Assembly (NCBI RefSeq): GCF_002878395.1
Contig: NW_025892616.1
Location: 335,281 to 399,280 of the forward strand
Source: Capsicum annuum
Taxonomy: Eukaryota > Streptophyta > Magnoliopsida > Solanales > Solanaceae
Direction of reading: 5' to 3'
DNA: 64,000 nucleotides
The position numbers were made by a program, and so were the translations under genes. Shown here piece after piece: positions 1-11,475 of this stretch. Positions within the stretch are counted from its first letter, which is position 1. The number at the start of each line of letters is the position of its first letter. The notes under the pieces are model-generated. The model made no database searches. It was not told where the DNA came from and was given only the letters and a program-made list of their open reading frames with translations.

Positions 1-1120
1 TTAATTTTTATTTCACATATTTTTTATTTTTGATTGAGTCACAAGGTTATGGGAAGTCTGAGTACCATAAACCTAAGCTAAGAAGCATGAAAAAGACTGA
101 GTATGGGGTTATACAGACCTCCTTTATGTCTAAATATGCCACAATCTAGGCCTAGAGGCCTCGGGGAGTATTTTTGCCTCTTGCTTTTAAATTCACTTTT
201 GGGACAAAGTAGGTTTTTAAGTGTGAGGAGGGGAAATTCCCAGATTTTTGCTCAATTTAAAAAAAAATTATGTAAGATATTCTTGTTGGTGCTATTTTTT
301 ATTACAAGGTACAATGTTTTAATTGTAAAAGCATGTTGAATTGTGAGAATTGCTACTTTTAAGACTCTTAGGCTCATTTTTGTGAATCTTATACTTTTTG
401 GTTTAAATTGAATTCATGTTATTGTTTGGTTGAGCGTCTGTGATGATCCTATTGATTTGAGCATGTGCTATGTGCATGTAAGGTTTTTTTATATTCCTAG
501 TTGCATGTGATGTATAAAACTTGCCCGGTGTGTGTGCAAAGCGAAATAAAGAATGTGAGTTTAGAAGATAATTTAGGTATTTTTTGATAGCCTTGTTTTA
601 TACCTTCTTTTGACCTACCCTTGTGCATAATCCTAGTTAAACCCCATTGAGACTTTAGCTTTTTATTTGTTAGCCTCATATATAGCCTAATACCTTCTTT
701 GATGGACCTTAATTTGATCCAAAAGCTCCTAGGAACTTTAATGTAAAATTGAGAAGCAAGGAGTTTGAGAAATTGAAGAAAAAAAAGGTAAAATTGATGC
801 CCTAAGGTAATAGTTATTGGTGTTGATAATTGATGTGTGGTGGCTAGTTGTGATAGACATTATGCCAAAAATATTACCATGATTGTGAAAAATAAAAAGA
901 AAAAAAAAAGAGAAAAAAATTGATTCACGTGGTAATGAACAATACTTCCACCATGTGTTTGTGAAAATGCTTAAAGAGATGGGGCTAAAACAAAAGAATA
1001 GGGTAGTTAAAAGTGGTGTAATTTGGTTGTTGGAAATTGGTTTTAAATGTATGATGTAGTGCATCAAAATTCTTAGAGAGGTTAGTCTCTATTCCCAAAT
1101 AGTTTCTTCCCGTCCCTTAG
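1..1120 (+). mobile_element. Tat/Athila-like LTR element M, 3' internal non-coding region (first part)
   Basis: AT-rich DNA without a convincing gene. It contains a G-rich purine run near 224-237 and short T-rich and A-rich tracts. I read it as the long untranslated stretch that Tat/Athila Ty3/gypsy elements carry between pol and the 3' LTR. The reason is that the same tract resumes at 3690, after the A1 solo LTR, and runs into a purine-rich tract and an LTR at 4177. Small open frames here (about 60-110 codons) have no recognisable domain. The lineage assignment rests on the layout and on the GTGTGGGG-type purine tract, so it is moderate. Confidence 0.5.
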
Positions 1121-1344
1121 TGTAATACCCCGTACCTTTTCCTAGCTTGAAATAGTCTCAAAAAAATGTGAGGAGCTTTCTTTGAAAGATGAATCCACTT
1201 TTGAACACATGATATTTTTAAGATTTTAATTTTTTGTCATGTGGGAAATTCAATAGGCTTTTCATCGATATAAAATTAGCCTAAATTCGATAACCAAGTA
1301 AGAAGTTATAACTATTTCAAGTTTTTATTGTAAAACACTGCCAT

Positions 1345-1555
1345 ATTGGTCAGTGGCGCGCCGTGCCACAAGCTAAAATAGAAATTATCCTTTTCCAGTG
1401 TCTCATTCTAATTTTCTCTACGTCGTGCCAAAGTTCTTGGTCGCAAAAGAAGGGGCAATGTGATGGCTCCGCGTCGCACCATCCCTCAAATTCCCAATTG
1501 TCAAAATCTAGTGACACGGCACGATAGCGCCGTGTCGCGCCAAGGGTCCACTTTG
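1345..1555 (+). repeat. GC-rich short-motif cluster upstream of the A1 LTR promoter
   Basis: Several degenerate copies of a GTGGCGCGCCGTGCCAC-like motif lie in otherwise AT-rich DNA: near 1353-1369, 1421-1432, 1462-1482 and 1512-1541. Some copies are self-complementary (GGCGCGCC; CGGCACGATAGCGCCGTG). The cluster ends about 60 bp before the TATA-like box. Comparable clusters sit at the same relative place in the other LTRs of the window, with a different motif in each family. Confidence 0.6.
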
Positions 1556-1613
1556 GGAAATTTTCACTAAAATTAAATGATGAATCTAGAGTTAAAAGGG
1601 TCAACTTCTCACC

Positions 1614-1625
1614 CTTATTTAAGCC
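1614..1625 (+). promoter_or_regulatory. TATA-like box of LTR A1
   Basis: CTTATTTAAGCC follows the motif cluster and precedes a CTCTCAAGAACAAGCTAGGG-like segment that resembles the start of R in related LTRs. LTR A2 has the better preserved TATATAAGCC at the homologous place (6631-6640). Confidence 0.45.
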
Positions 1626-3689
1626 CTTTAACACGTGCTTCAGCCACTTTTCACGCAAAATATACTGGTTTCTCTCAAGAACAAGCTAGGGTTTTCATAA
1701 AAGATCCAATTTCAAGAAAGTTTCACTGTCAATCTTCATGAAATCATGAACTAAGGTATTGTTATGTTCATTCATAGATTCCTTCCATCCATGAAGCTCA
1801 AAAACCTTGTTTTATCTATAAATCATAGTATTTATGTTGTGGGTAATTTGTAATCATGTTGTTTTCATTGATTGATTTCAAAGTTCAAATCTTTGTATGT
1901 TTATCATTATATTATGTTACCATGCAAGATAAAATCCATGAATTTAGTTGCTTATGATGTGTATTTTGATGAATTCACTTATGCCCTAAGTTGTGCATGC
2001 AAGGTGGTTGATAAAATGCTTGAAAAAAGTAGAAATCATGCTTTATAGCTCAAGACATAAGCTAAATATGACATGCTTGTCATCCTCCTATGTTTAAATG
2101 GTTTCCATGCTAATGGTTTCCATGCTATCATTGTGAAATGTGTTTGTTGTCGGAATGGCCATGATATTAGATATAAGATTATGATATGATTATCAGCATT
2201 CTCATCCATGTTAGATAGTATGATAACCCTGTACTTTGTGAAATCCACAACTTATTAAATTATGTATTGTTGATGTGGGTCTTGTACTTGATAAAGTCAT
2301 GCTTTGTCAGTTTCCTTCTATAGAGTCCTAGGGGTACTTGTACCAGAAACATTAGTTGTGTGCCTAGAGGTATGCCATGTTTTCACGATACTCTCAGTCA
2401 AGCTATGATCCTTAGACTTCAGACAGTCTTATGACTTAGGAAATCTCCATGATCTCATAAACTCAGTCAATTATTAGATATCAGTAGTATTCCATCAGTC
2501 AATGGAATTCAGTAACTCAGTCCATGTTCAGTTCAGTAAATCATGTTCCATGTCTATTCAGATGGGAGTATAAATTAGCACCGAGTGAACCCAAGGATGG
2601 GAACTCACCTGTTATATGAGGGTGTGATTCTTAGAAGCAATCCTTGCGTTCCAGAACTATGTAGCCAGCATAGGTTGAGACATCATAGCCTACTAGATGA
2701 GGGTAGATGAGGTGGATTAGCCTTCTATATGAGGGTTCCCACCGTTCTTACTATAGTTACTTATTATATTAGGGTCACTCAGATGTTGTCCTTACCAATG
2801 GAACGGTATTGACACCCTTCTAATCAGGGCATAGATTTGACCCCAATTTAGCTATAATGTATTATTTGGGGCATATCAGTTAGATGACTACCTCCCATAG
2901 TCTCAATATCAGTCTCAATAAAAGAACTCAGATAGTCCTTCAGAATTCAGGACCGTCAGATAAAGTCAACTCAGATACAGTACGGAACTCAGCTAGATCC
3001 ATCAGATTGAGGACTGCCAGATATCGTCACTCATGTTATCAGTTATCAGAATTCAGTCATTAGTCATGTTAGTCATCAGCATACTTATGTTATCACGATT
3101 TTAGATATAGATACTATGTATGCAAGCATGTATTCTCACATTCATATTAGTCAGTTAGCCAGTATTTTTCATGCATATGAACCCCATGCATTCAACCTAC
3201 CTTACATGCATACTAGTACATTCAAAGTACAGACGTATTTGCGCTATGGTGTCTTATACCATAGGTTTAGAGCCACGAGCTCCAAACCATCAGTAGATTC
3301 AGTCCTAGCTGTCAGAGTTAGCAGTGAGTCCTCATATTTCGAGTAAATAATCATCATTTTATTATCTCAGTAATTAGTTTATTAGTTGGAGTTAGTTGGA
3401 TATATGTCCCATCAACTCCTTACTCAAATAGTTCCGTTAGTTAGAGGCTTTCTAGACTATTATGTTCAGACAGTTATTTTAGTTATTTTGGGTATTTCAT
3501 ATCCTGTTTAGATGTTATATTTTACTTTAGTTATGTGAACCTTATGGCCTATAAGTTTATGTTTCTACATTATTCAGTTTATTATGCAGTATACAGGTAC
3601 AGATATCAGTCATGGGTTAGCTTATGGTCCTTCGGGGTCATGAGCACCATGTAGCATTCCGGGTACCAAATTTGGGGCACTATACTTAG

Positions 3690-4176
3690 CTTACATTACA
3701 ATCCGGAAAAGACCTATTTGATCCTAAGTTCATCATTCTAATATTAGTGGAGCATTACACTAAGGGAAAGCCTATGGGTCATTGTGTGTAACATGTTAAT
3801 TCCTTGTGAGAGTGAGCATAATTTGATTCTTATACCCATCATGTTAGAAATTGCTTAATTGTGAGTGATTATGGGTAACTCTCTTATTGTGAGGGGCACA
3901 TGTTTGATGAATTTGGGAGATTTGTATGACGTCCTTGATTGAATAATAATCATGAGTTTGCCAACTAGGTGAGTAAATTCTAGAGGCTAGGATGTTCTGG
4001 AGTAGTGTTCATAAGCTTTCAATTGTGTTTGTAACATATTTAGTGTAGAAACTTGCATTTTGTGTAGTCACTATAGTACTAGCTTGAGTGTCCTACATGT
4101 AGTAGAAGTGTAGAGTCTCCATCTCATGATATTTAGTTATTTGATAACGAATAAGGCTCTAAGTGTGGGGTGGTGA
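3690..4176 (+). mobile_element. Element M 3' internal region (second part) with polypurine tract
   Basis: Continuation of the element interrupted by A1. It ends with a purine-rich run, AAGTGTGGGGTGGTGA (4161-4176), directly before an LTR. This matches the AAGTGTGGGG polypurine tracts that prime plus-strand synthesis in Tat/Athila Ty3/gypsy elements. No coding potential seen. Confidence 0.5.
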
Positions 4177-4764
4177 TGTTGGGTGTATTTATGCATTCTA
4201 GCGTCACTATTATAGCCTTTTTAGCCTTGTTTTAAGGATGATTCATTTTATATATGTGTTGATAATGATATAAATAAGCATCTAATTGTACAAGTCTGTG
4301 TTGACAATGTTTAATGGTGTTTTCAAACAAGTTTGTAATTAAAATATTCATTTAGAGTTGAATCGTGGAAGCGGGCGTTACTAGCTTGAGCTAGGTTATT
4401 GTCTAGTTGATCCCGGTGGATTCTATTGTGTTTGATGTATAATTATGAGTGTAATAACTTGTTATTAATTTGAAAGGTTCAATTTGATTAAGTTAAGAGT
4501 CGGAACATAAAGTTAAAGATAAATGCGAACTAGCCTAGCTTAGCTCTTGTTTTAATTTGTCGTCATAGATGTAGTGTTGTTTAAGTTGCTAATTCTTGGT
4601 GTGTGATTATGTAGGATGTTTTAAGGTCTGAATATGATGATATTTTGATGTTGAGAAGGCTGGAAATCCATGGAAAATACACCACAAGACAAGGGACTAA
4701 GATGGGAGACTCAACTTTTAGCCAAAATTCGAGAGACTTCTTCTTGAGAGCCAAGGCTATAAGC

Positions 4765-4925
4765 CCGCGGCGCCTCCCCTGGAGCAGGGTTATGGGAAGG
4801 GAAACACCTCACCTAGAGTGGGTATCAACCCAGGGCACAGCCTCACCTGGATTGGGGCTAAACCTAGGGCGGTGCCCCTCTACTCCCTTACTCACAAAAT
4901 TGAGGAATTCTACTCCTACACGGCC
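4765..4925 (+). repeat. GC-rich motif cluster in LTR M
   Basis: Three degenerate copies of a GGCRC-CCTCnCCTGGAGYRGGG-like motif: near 4767-4788, 4834-4857 and 4868-4892. They sit in AT-rich surroundings just upstream of the TATA box at 4943. The arrangement is the same as in the chromovirus LTRs although the lineage differs. Confidence 0.5.
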
Positions 4926-4942
4926 TGGGTTGACTTTTGTGC

Positions 4943-4950
4943 TATAAATA
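4943..4950 (+). promoter_or_regulatory. TATA box of LTR M
   Basis: TATAAATA in an otherwise unremarkable context, about 20 bp after the last GC-rich motif copy. It is a plausible LTR core promoter. Confidence 0.5.
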
Positions 4951-5820
4951 CATCATGGTCACATTTTTTTACATATCTTTGAACATATTTTGGAGATCAA
5001 GGGGATTTTACAACTTCATATTTAGGTTTTTATTATTTCAATTTAGTTCATACATGTTTTTAGTCATTAATTACCACCTTGTGATTATGATTATGACTAT
5101 GCATGGCTAAACGGCCTTTTTCTGGGGTTAAGGCCAAAGACATGAGTACTATTATTTTGAATTGAGTTTGTTAACTTTTATTATCATTAATGGCTGTGTT
5201 TTCATTATTTTAAGGATTAGCTACCCTTAGTGTACATCAATTGTCTACCTTTTAAACTCAGGAGGGTGAATAGGGGATAGAACATGGAGATGAATAAAGT
5301 ATGGTTTGTATTCTTTTATGAAATAACGAATTCACATTACTGTCTTAGATAGGGATTTACTTATATACCTTACTTAATTCAAATGGAGGATGATAGATTA
5401 AAGAATTTAAGTGGACTATTACATCCCCGCTCAATGATGTAGTTGTAAAGTTCAACTTAGGTAAAGGATTAGAGGTTGGGAGACCATGATCACGCAATTA
5501 CCCTACGAATCAACAACTAAGATAAGTAAGTTAACGAATGAAGTTCAATAATATAGTAGGATTTTTCAAAGTTCTTTAGCCCCGGGTTTTCTCATATTGA
5601 TTGTTTCCAGATCTTTTACATTACACACTATTTACTTTTCTCTAGTTATAAATTACAAACTCTCTTTTTGGTTACGTTTGCACCAACTGAATCTAAATTG
5701 TGAACTAAAATAGAATTTTTGTTGAATCAAGTCTCTGTGGGATCAATACTTGGCTTTCATTAGGCCACTTTACTACTTGATAAGACCACATACACTTGCA
5801 TGTGCTCTTGGGCGCTGTCA

Positions 5821-6152
5821 GGTATAAATTGCTTAAATATGAAAATTAATGATTAGAAGTGGGTTCTTCCATCACACCTTAGGATAAGACTTGTGTTAGT
5901 CCTTGTGGACTTAGTTATGGATGTTTGGACTAGTTGATACTATTGAGCTTATAGAATAAGATTTCTTCATGGATTGGTAAATTATGATGACTTTCCCTGA
6001 ATTATGATTAATGGCCTATAGAGATGTTATTTCTCTTAGATATGATATTGGACCTATAGAGATGTATTTCCTCTTAGAAGTGATGTTGGTACTTTAGAGA
6101 TGTTATTTTATCTTAGATTTGATAATTAGCTTATAGAGATAATATTACTTAT
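5821..6152. repeat. Interval with a ~38-bp tandem repeat
   Basis: No gene seen. 6012-6150 holds about 3.6 copies of a 38-39 bp unit with the core CTATAGAGATGTTATTTCTCT. Copies start near 6012, 6050, 6088 and 6127 and are diverged from one another. The array abuts the 5' end of LTR A2 at 6153. Confidence 0.65.
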
Positions 6153-6426
6153 TGTAAGACCTCTCAAAATTTCTAAGCTTAATTCAGTACTTTAAGCTTG
6201 TCAAGGGGTCCCAGACTTAGAAAACTCTAGCTAAGTTCCCAGACTTAGTTTATTTTTGGCCTTCGAAAGTTGGCAATCTTATTTCGCCACCTTATTGTCC
6301 TTTATTGGTCTGTATGTTTGTTAATTCATGATCAGAGAGTTCAATAGGTATTCCCAGACAAGGTTTAATTTTTTGGGCCTCAATTAGATCACGTTTGGTG
6401 TCCCAAATTAGTGGACCAATGTGATC

Positions 6427-6565
6427 TTGGTACACCGCATTGCCCATCGCGTTGGTTAACATTATTGTAGGGACTTACAGTAAAACTACTAAGGCTTGGC
6501 GCGATCATGGTGCGACGCGTCGGGTATCGCATCGATGCATCGACGCGCTGTATCGCCAATTGCCT
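6427..6565 (+). repeat. GC-rich palindromic motif cluster in LTR A2
   Basis: GCG-rich words including TTGGCGCGATCATGGTGCGA (near 6496) and the self-complementary ATCGATGCATCGA (6530-6542) occur about 70-200 bp upstream of the TATA box. They occupy the position of the A1 cluster but the exact words differ. Confidence 0.55.
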
Positions 6566-6630
6566 TGATGCCCAATTTCAGTCATTAAATGTCTGCATTT
6601 TTAAGGGAAAAAGGGTCAATTTTTCACCCC

Positions 6631-6638
6631 TATATAAG
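6631..6638 (+). promoter_or_regulatory. TATA box of LTR A2
   Basis: TATATAAG, followed downstream by AAATTCTCTCAAGAACAAGT (from about 6692), which resembles the putative R start of the other family-A LTR. Confidence 0.6.
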
Positions 6639-8709
6639 CCTATAATATGGGATTTATCCCTAATTCAACCAAAATATAGTCACTTCTCTTAAAATTCTCT
6701 CAAGAACAAGTTAGGGTTCTCAATAGGGGATTCAAATTCAAGAAAATTCCATCGTAAATCTTAATTGAATCACGTACTAAGATATGCGTAGTGTTCATTC
6801 TTGGAATCCTTTCGTCCATGAAGCCCAAGAATCAAGTTTTAAACTATGGATTATGATATTCATGCTATGGGTTGATTATGTTCATGTTGTTGTTGTTGTA
6901 TGATACCAAAGTTGGAATCTTTATGTATTTTTATGAAAATATGTTAGCATTTGAGTTGAAAACCATGAATTTTAGATGGTTATGATATGTTAATTTGATG
7001 ATTATACGATGCCTTAAGTCATGCAACCTAAGTGTTTGATAAAATGCCTAAGAGACTAGAAATTATGTAATATAGCTCAATTATGATTTATGTGATGGAT
7101 TCATATTTTACCCTTATGTTCAAATGACTCTCACGCTATTGATGTGAAATGTAGATGTTGGTTGGAATGCTCATGATGTTAGAGTATGAAATTTTGACAT
7201 TTAGTATATGCATTCCTACCATGTACAAGATTATGATAACCATGTACTTTATGAAATCCCCAACTTATTGTATTATGGATTGTTGATGTTGGTCATGTAT
7301 TCAAGAATGTCATGCCTTGTCAGTTTACTTCTATCAAAGTACTGGGGGTACTTGTACCTGACAATTAGATGCGTGCCTAGATCCAGTGTCATGTTTTTAT
7401 GATATCCTCAGTCAAGCCATGTTCAGTAGAATTCAGTCAGCCATGTGACTTAAGAAAACTCAGTAATCTCAGAAAGCTCAGTAATTCAGTAATCAAAGTA
7501 GTATTTTGTTATTCAATAGAACTCAATGAACTCAATCCATTTCAGGTCAGTTAATCATGTTTAGTTTCTATTCAGATGGGAGTAGGATTTAGCACCGAGT
7601 GAACCCAAGGATAAGGACACACACTGACAGTTGAGGGTGTAACCTTAGAAGTAGTCCTTGCGTTCAAGAACTATATATCCAGCATAGGTTGAGACATCAA
7701 CACTGATAGATGAGGGTTGATGAGGTGGATAAACACTGTCAGATAAGGGTCCTACCATTCTCTTTTAGGGACACTGCCAGATGAGGGTCTCCCACGGCTT
7801 GTCTTTACTAGTGGCACGGTATTGACACCTTTCCAATTGGGGCTACAGATTGGATCCCAACTCAGCTATAATGTATTATTTGAGGCATGTCAGTTAGATG
7901 ACTACTTCCCACAGTATCAGTCTCAGTAAAAGAACTCGGATAGTTCTTCAGATTTCAGGACTGTCAGATACAGTCAACTCAGCATAGTACGGAACTCAAC
8001 TAATTCCATCAGAACCTAGACTGTCAGATACAGTCGCTAAGTATCAGTTATATTAGTTATCAGTAACTCATGTTATCAGTAATCAGACTCAGTAGTCAGT
8101 ACCATCATGAATTTAGTTATAATCACTTATTCATACATATATTCTCACGTTCATGTTATACAGTCAGTTAGCATTGTTCATGCATTTGAACCCTTTGCAT
8201 TCAGCCTACCTCACATGCATAACATTCAATTTAATTGTACTGACACATTTGCTCTATGGTGTTTTATTCTATACCATAGGTTCAGAAGCACTAGCTCCAG
8301 AGCATCAGTAGTATTCCAGTTTCAGCAGTCAGAGTTAGTAGTGAGTCCACATCCTTCAAAGACATGATCATTACTTTATTTCTTCATTACTTAGTTTATT
8401 TCAGTAGTTGGAGTTAGTTGGGGACATGTCCCATCAACTTCTTATTCAGATAGTTTAGTTTTAGAGTCTTTTCAGACTACAGTATGTTCAGACAGTTTTA
8501 TTTCAGTTTGTTTTGGTATTGATATACCATACTTTCAGATGTTCTGTTTTATCAGTTTTGAACCTTATGGCCTTTCAGCCTTTTTTCTGCATTTATACAA
8601 TATATTATGTAGTGTTCAGGTGCAGATATCAATCATGGGTTAGCTTATGGTCCTTCGGGGTTATGAACATCGTAGCATTTTGAGTACTAGATTTGGGGTG
8701 TTACAAACT

Positions 8710-8722
8710 TGGTATCATAGCC
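8710..8722 (+). promoter_or_regulatory. Primer-binding site (initiator Met tRNA) of A2
   Basis: TGGTATCATAGCC lies four bases after the LTR end. It differs at one base from TGGTATCAGAGCC, the usual complement of the 3' end of plant initiator-Met tRNA. It fixes the strand and the 5' LTR boundary. Confidence 0.85.
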
Positions 8723-8929
8723 TAAGGTTCTATGGAGTCCTAGGAAGTCTGAAAATTGCGTCTAGTAGAGTCTTGTGCATGGGTGTGTTGCACTCCACAT
8801 TTATATACAAGAGACTATAGGATGTTTTAGCAAAAATTTCCCTTATTTCAGTATTCATGTCATGCCATTGAGCATGAGCTTAAATTTAACTTTCAATCTA
8901 ATCCATTTCTCTCTCTTCATTTACAAAAC

Positions 8930-9567
8930 ATGCCTCCCAAGAAGAGAACTAAAAATCAGCCAGCCCCTCAGCCTAAAGATCCTTTGGGTGAATCTGTCTC
9001 TCATGCAGAGTTCAGAGCTGCATTCACTACTCTTGCTCTGCCAATTGTTGCTCAGAATGAACGACCAGATGTTGTTCGACCAACTCAGTGGCTAATTCAG
9101 CTGCAGCTAGGATTCGGGACTTTACCCGAATGAATCCTTCATCCTTTTTTGGGTCTAAGGCAGATGAGGAACCTGAGGAATTTCTTGATCAAGTTCAGAA
9201 GGTTACGGACATCATGGGGGTTACTTATAGTAAGAGTGCTGAGCTAGCTGCATATTAGTTGCAGGATGTTGCTCACACTTAGTTCAAGTAATGGAAGTCA
9301 GAAATGTCAGTTGATGCAGGATCCATAGAGTGGGAGGAGTTTTACACCGCATTTTTAGATAGATTCTTTCCCCAAGAACTGAGAGAAGCTAAGGTGTTAG
9401 AATTTATCAACCTCAGGCAGGGCAACATGATAGTGAAAGAGTATTCTCTTAAGTTTACTCAATTAGCTAGATATGCTCACCATGTAGTGACAAACAGTAG
9501 GGCCAAGATGAGTAAGTTTGTTTCTAGGGTGAATGATAGTGCTGTCAATGAGTACAGGTCCACGATG
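8930..9567 (+). pseudogene. Truncated gag of Ty3/gypsy element A2
   Basis: Remnant of the capsid protein. The start ATGCCTCCCAAGAAG gives the MPPKK-type N-terminus that gag genes C, D and F also show. A frame change near 9110 leads into the retrotransposon gag core (FTRMNPSSFFGSK, then FLDQVQKV, FLDRFFPQELREAK, INLRQGNMIVKEYSLKFTQLARYA). At least three in-frame stops lie between 9255 and 9290 (AY*LQD, HT*FK*WK). The gag core breaks off after NEYRSTML at about 9567, before the zinc knuckle, and unrelated DNA follows. PR-RT-INT of this copy are absent from the window. The 111-codon frame at 9304-9639 is the best preserved piece; its last 24 codons read into the unrelated sequence. Confidence 0.85.
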
Positions 9568-10604
9568 TTACTTTTTGAGTCTCAGAGTGTCGCCTTACTA
9601 ACCCTTATCCTAGATCCGAAATTAACTATTACCTTTTGAGTCTCTAATTGGTTAGATGAGATGGTAGAATTATAAGATTGAAGTGAATCTCAAATTACTA
9701 CCATGATCTTTTTTCCTAATATCTACCTCTCAAATTAATAGTTGGAACTACTAAGAAATCTATTAAACTGAAGATCATCACAATACATGTAAGAATGTTG
9801 GTTGGGAACAATGTTGCACTTCCCTTACTTTGTTATTTGTCCAGGGTTCCCACAACCCTAGCTAAGGGATTTAGCCACTAATATTATTGAAATAGTCCAT
9901 TTAATTCATAAGTTAAATTATAGAATCAATATCATAACAATATACGTAGATAACCCAAAGTCTCAAATCAATAATCAACCAAAAACTAAGAACACAAAAA
10001 GTCCTAGCTTAAAAACGAATATCAAAATCAAAATATATGTTTGGTAATAGTATAAGCGTGTAAACGTGCTACCAAGGTCATATATGTAATATTAAAAAAT
10101 CATAAGTGTATTTATAGATTATGTGGAAACTCTAGGAAACCTTTCCAAAACAAAAGAGGAAAACAGGAGTTGGTGACCACCTACAGATCCACTTACGGGT
10201 TATAGGTGGCCCCACATAAGTGCTAGACTTCCAAAACTATTGTAGGAACTCTCTAAACTTTATCTTTTGAAACTTGATTTGGCACCTATGGATTGTAGGT
10301 GGCACCTACGAGCTGTAGGTGCCCATCGTAGGTCATGGTCAAATTTTCAGCTTCTAAATCTCTGAATCTCATCATCCTTACACTAGTTCTGGTATCTACA
10401 TCACATAGGTAGTACCTACAGGTCGTAGGTACCCACGTAGGTCATCCAAAACTAAATTTTTCACTTCTTTTCTCCTATTTAGCTCTCAAAACCCGATTTT
10501 CTTCAAAACACAACACAAAACACATCATATCTAACAAAACGACCTAAGTAACTGCATATTTTCATTGTTATAAGCATCGAAAGTGCTATGAAATCATAGA
10601 ACTT
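9568..10604 (-). other. Unassigned LTR-like fragment, probably minus-oriented
   Basis: No coding signal. From 10170 to 10440 it holds repeated short palindromic words of the type CACCTACGAGCTGTAGGTG (near 10278-10312, 10406-10440 and 10175-10210), with the TATA-like ATCTATAAATACAC on the minus strand at about 10107-10120. This is the same order (motif cluster, then TATA) as in the LTRs of the window, read on the minus strand, so it is probably a piece of another LTR. Neither end can be placed. Its left edge is the break in gag A2, its right edge the break in the LINE. Confidence 0.4.
10170..10440. repeat. CCTACGnnnnGTAGG palindrome cluster
   Basis: At least five copies of CCTAC/GTAGG half-sites are arranged as imperfect inverted repeats with 4-9 bp centres, for example GCACCTACGAGCTGTAGGTG and TACCTACAGGTCGTAGGTAC. 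They are spaced irregularly over 270 bp. Confidence 0.65.
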
Positions 10605-11475
10605 CACTCGCCAATATCTATATTTCCTTATATAATAGAACCGATATACTTTACACTATCTCTCTTTTAGATTTCCTATGTATAAAGCCTCACTTCTACA
10701 TCTTTCTCATGTGTCACCTCACTACAATTTTCACACTAAATATTAAGTCTTGGTCTTGCTCAACCTAAAACCCTTGGACTCTATGGTCTATCTCCAAACC
10801 TCTAGCTTAGCATTAAGTTCATCATAGATCTCATCAATAAAAATCACATCATTTATAAATAGCATACGACACAACACCTCACCTTAAATTTTCATCATGA
10901 ATATACTATTCAGGGTAAATAAAAATAGGATAAGGAAAGATCCCTAGTGCAACCCCATCAACACAGGAAAGTACTCTGAGTCTCCTCCTATAGCTCCTAC
11001 TAGATTCTTGCCTCTATCACACATGTCTTTAATCAACCTAGAGTGCGTCACAGGTATACCTCTACCCTCTAAGAACCTCCATAAATTCTCTTGAGGACTT
11101 TGTTATAAGAATTTAATAGATTAAAGAACACCATATCCAAGTCCTTCTTCCTCTCCCTATACTGCTCCACTAGTCTCCTTATGAGATAACTGACTTCTAT
11201 AGTTGAGCTTCTAGCATGAATCCAAACTGATACTTGAAAATAGTTACGATATTCCCCAACCATAACTCAGCCACTCTCTTCCAAACCTTTATCTATGGCT
11301 TAATAATTTGATACCTTTATAGTTGTTGTAATTTAGAATGACACCCTTATGCTTGTATAATGGAACTATTTTACTCCATCTCTAAGCTTCAAAAATCTTT
11401 GTGATCTTGAAAATGATTATACAACTTAATCCACGGCTTCATACCTTTTTTAAACAACCCAAAACTACCCCTAGT
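10605..11475 (-). pseudogene. LINE (RTE-type) reverse transcriptase, 3' fragment
   Basis: Minus-strand remnant of a non-LTR retrotransposon reverse transcriptase. Reading leftwards, recognisable pieces are VPLYKHKGVILNYNNYKGIKLL (about 11310-11375), SYLIRRLVEQYRERKKDLDMVFFNL (about 11115-11190, the finger/palm block that ends in the first catalytic-region motif), and ARLEVWR/SKGFRLSKTKT-like text (about 10750-10800). The catalytic FADD box falls in a decayed stretch. Similarity ends near 10605 within the IGNLKER/GSII-GN region, so the 3' end with its tail is missing. Many stops and frameshifts. It continues upstream at 13519 beyond solo LTR K. Confidence 0.8.

Larger units (their letters stand above)
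1121..3684 (+). mobile_element. Solo LTR A1 (Ty3/gypsy, Tekay/Del-like family A)
   Basis: A single LTR of 2564 bp inserted into element M. It starts TGTAATACCCC and ends TTTGGGGCACTATA, where the usual TGTTACA end has decayed. It is flanked by the perfect 5-bp direct repeat CTTAG at 1116-1120 and 3685-3689, which is a target-site duplication. No primer site or internal region follows, so the element was reduced to a solo LTR by LTR-LTR recombination. The sequence is colinear with LTR A2 at 6153-8705, including the block ending in 'tcatgggttagcttatggtccttcgggg'-type text near 3615-3645. A GC-rich motif cluster (1345-1555) and a TATA-like box (1614-1625) lie in its first fifth. Confidence 0.9.
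4177..5820 (+). mobile_element. 3' LTR of Tat/Athila-like element M
   Basis: About 1.64 kb, beginning TGTTGGGTGT directly after the purine tract and ending GGCGCTGTCA, with TG...CA ends. It is unlike the TGTAATACC LTRs elsewhere in the window. It carries a GC-rich motif cluster (about 4765-4925) followed by a clear TATA box (4943-4950). The 3' part (5700-5820) has the 'TGTGGGATCAATACTTGG' style of text common near the 3' end of such LTRs. The 5' LTR lies outside the window, so the target duplication cannot be tested. The open frame at 4645-4947 lies across the motif cluster and is not a gene. Confidence 0.55.
6153..8705 (+). mobile_element. 5' LTR of element A2 (Ty3/gypsy, Tekay/Del-like family A)
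   Basis: 2553 bp, starting TGTAAGACCTC and ending GGGGTGTTACA. It is colinear with solo LTR A1 (1121-3684). A tRNA primer site follows at 8710, so this is a 5' LTR. The second half is rich in diverged CAGT-containing words (CAGTCAGATACAGTCAACTC type, 7900-8100), as in A1. The matching 3' LTR is not in the window. Confidence 0.85.

Noticed and set aside
4645..4947. 100-codon open frame, possible small gene
   Set aside because: It lies inside LTR M across the GC-rich motif cluster and TATA region; no domain, and the raised GC of the cluster explains the lack of stops.
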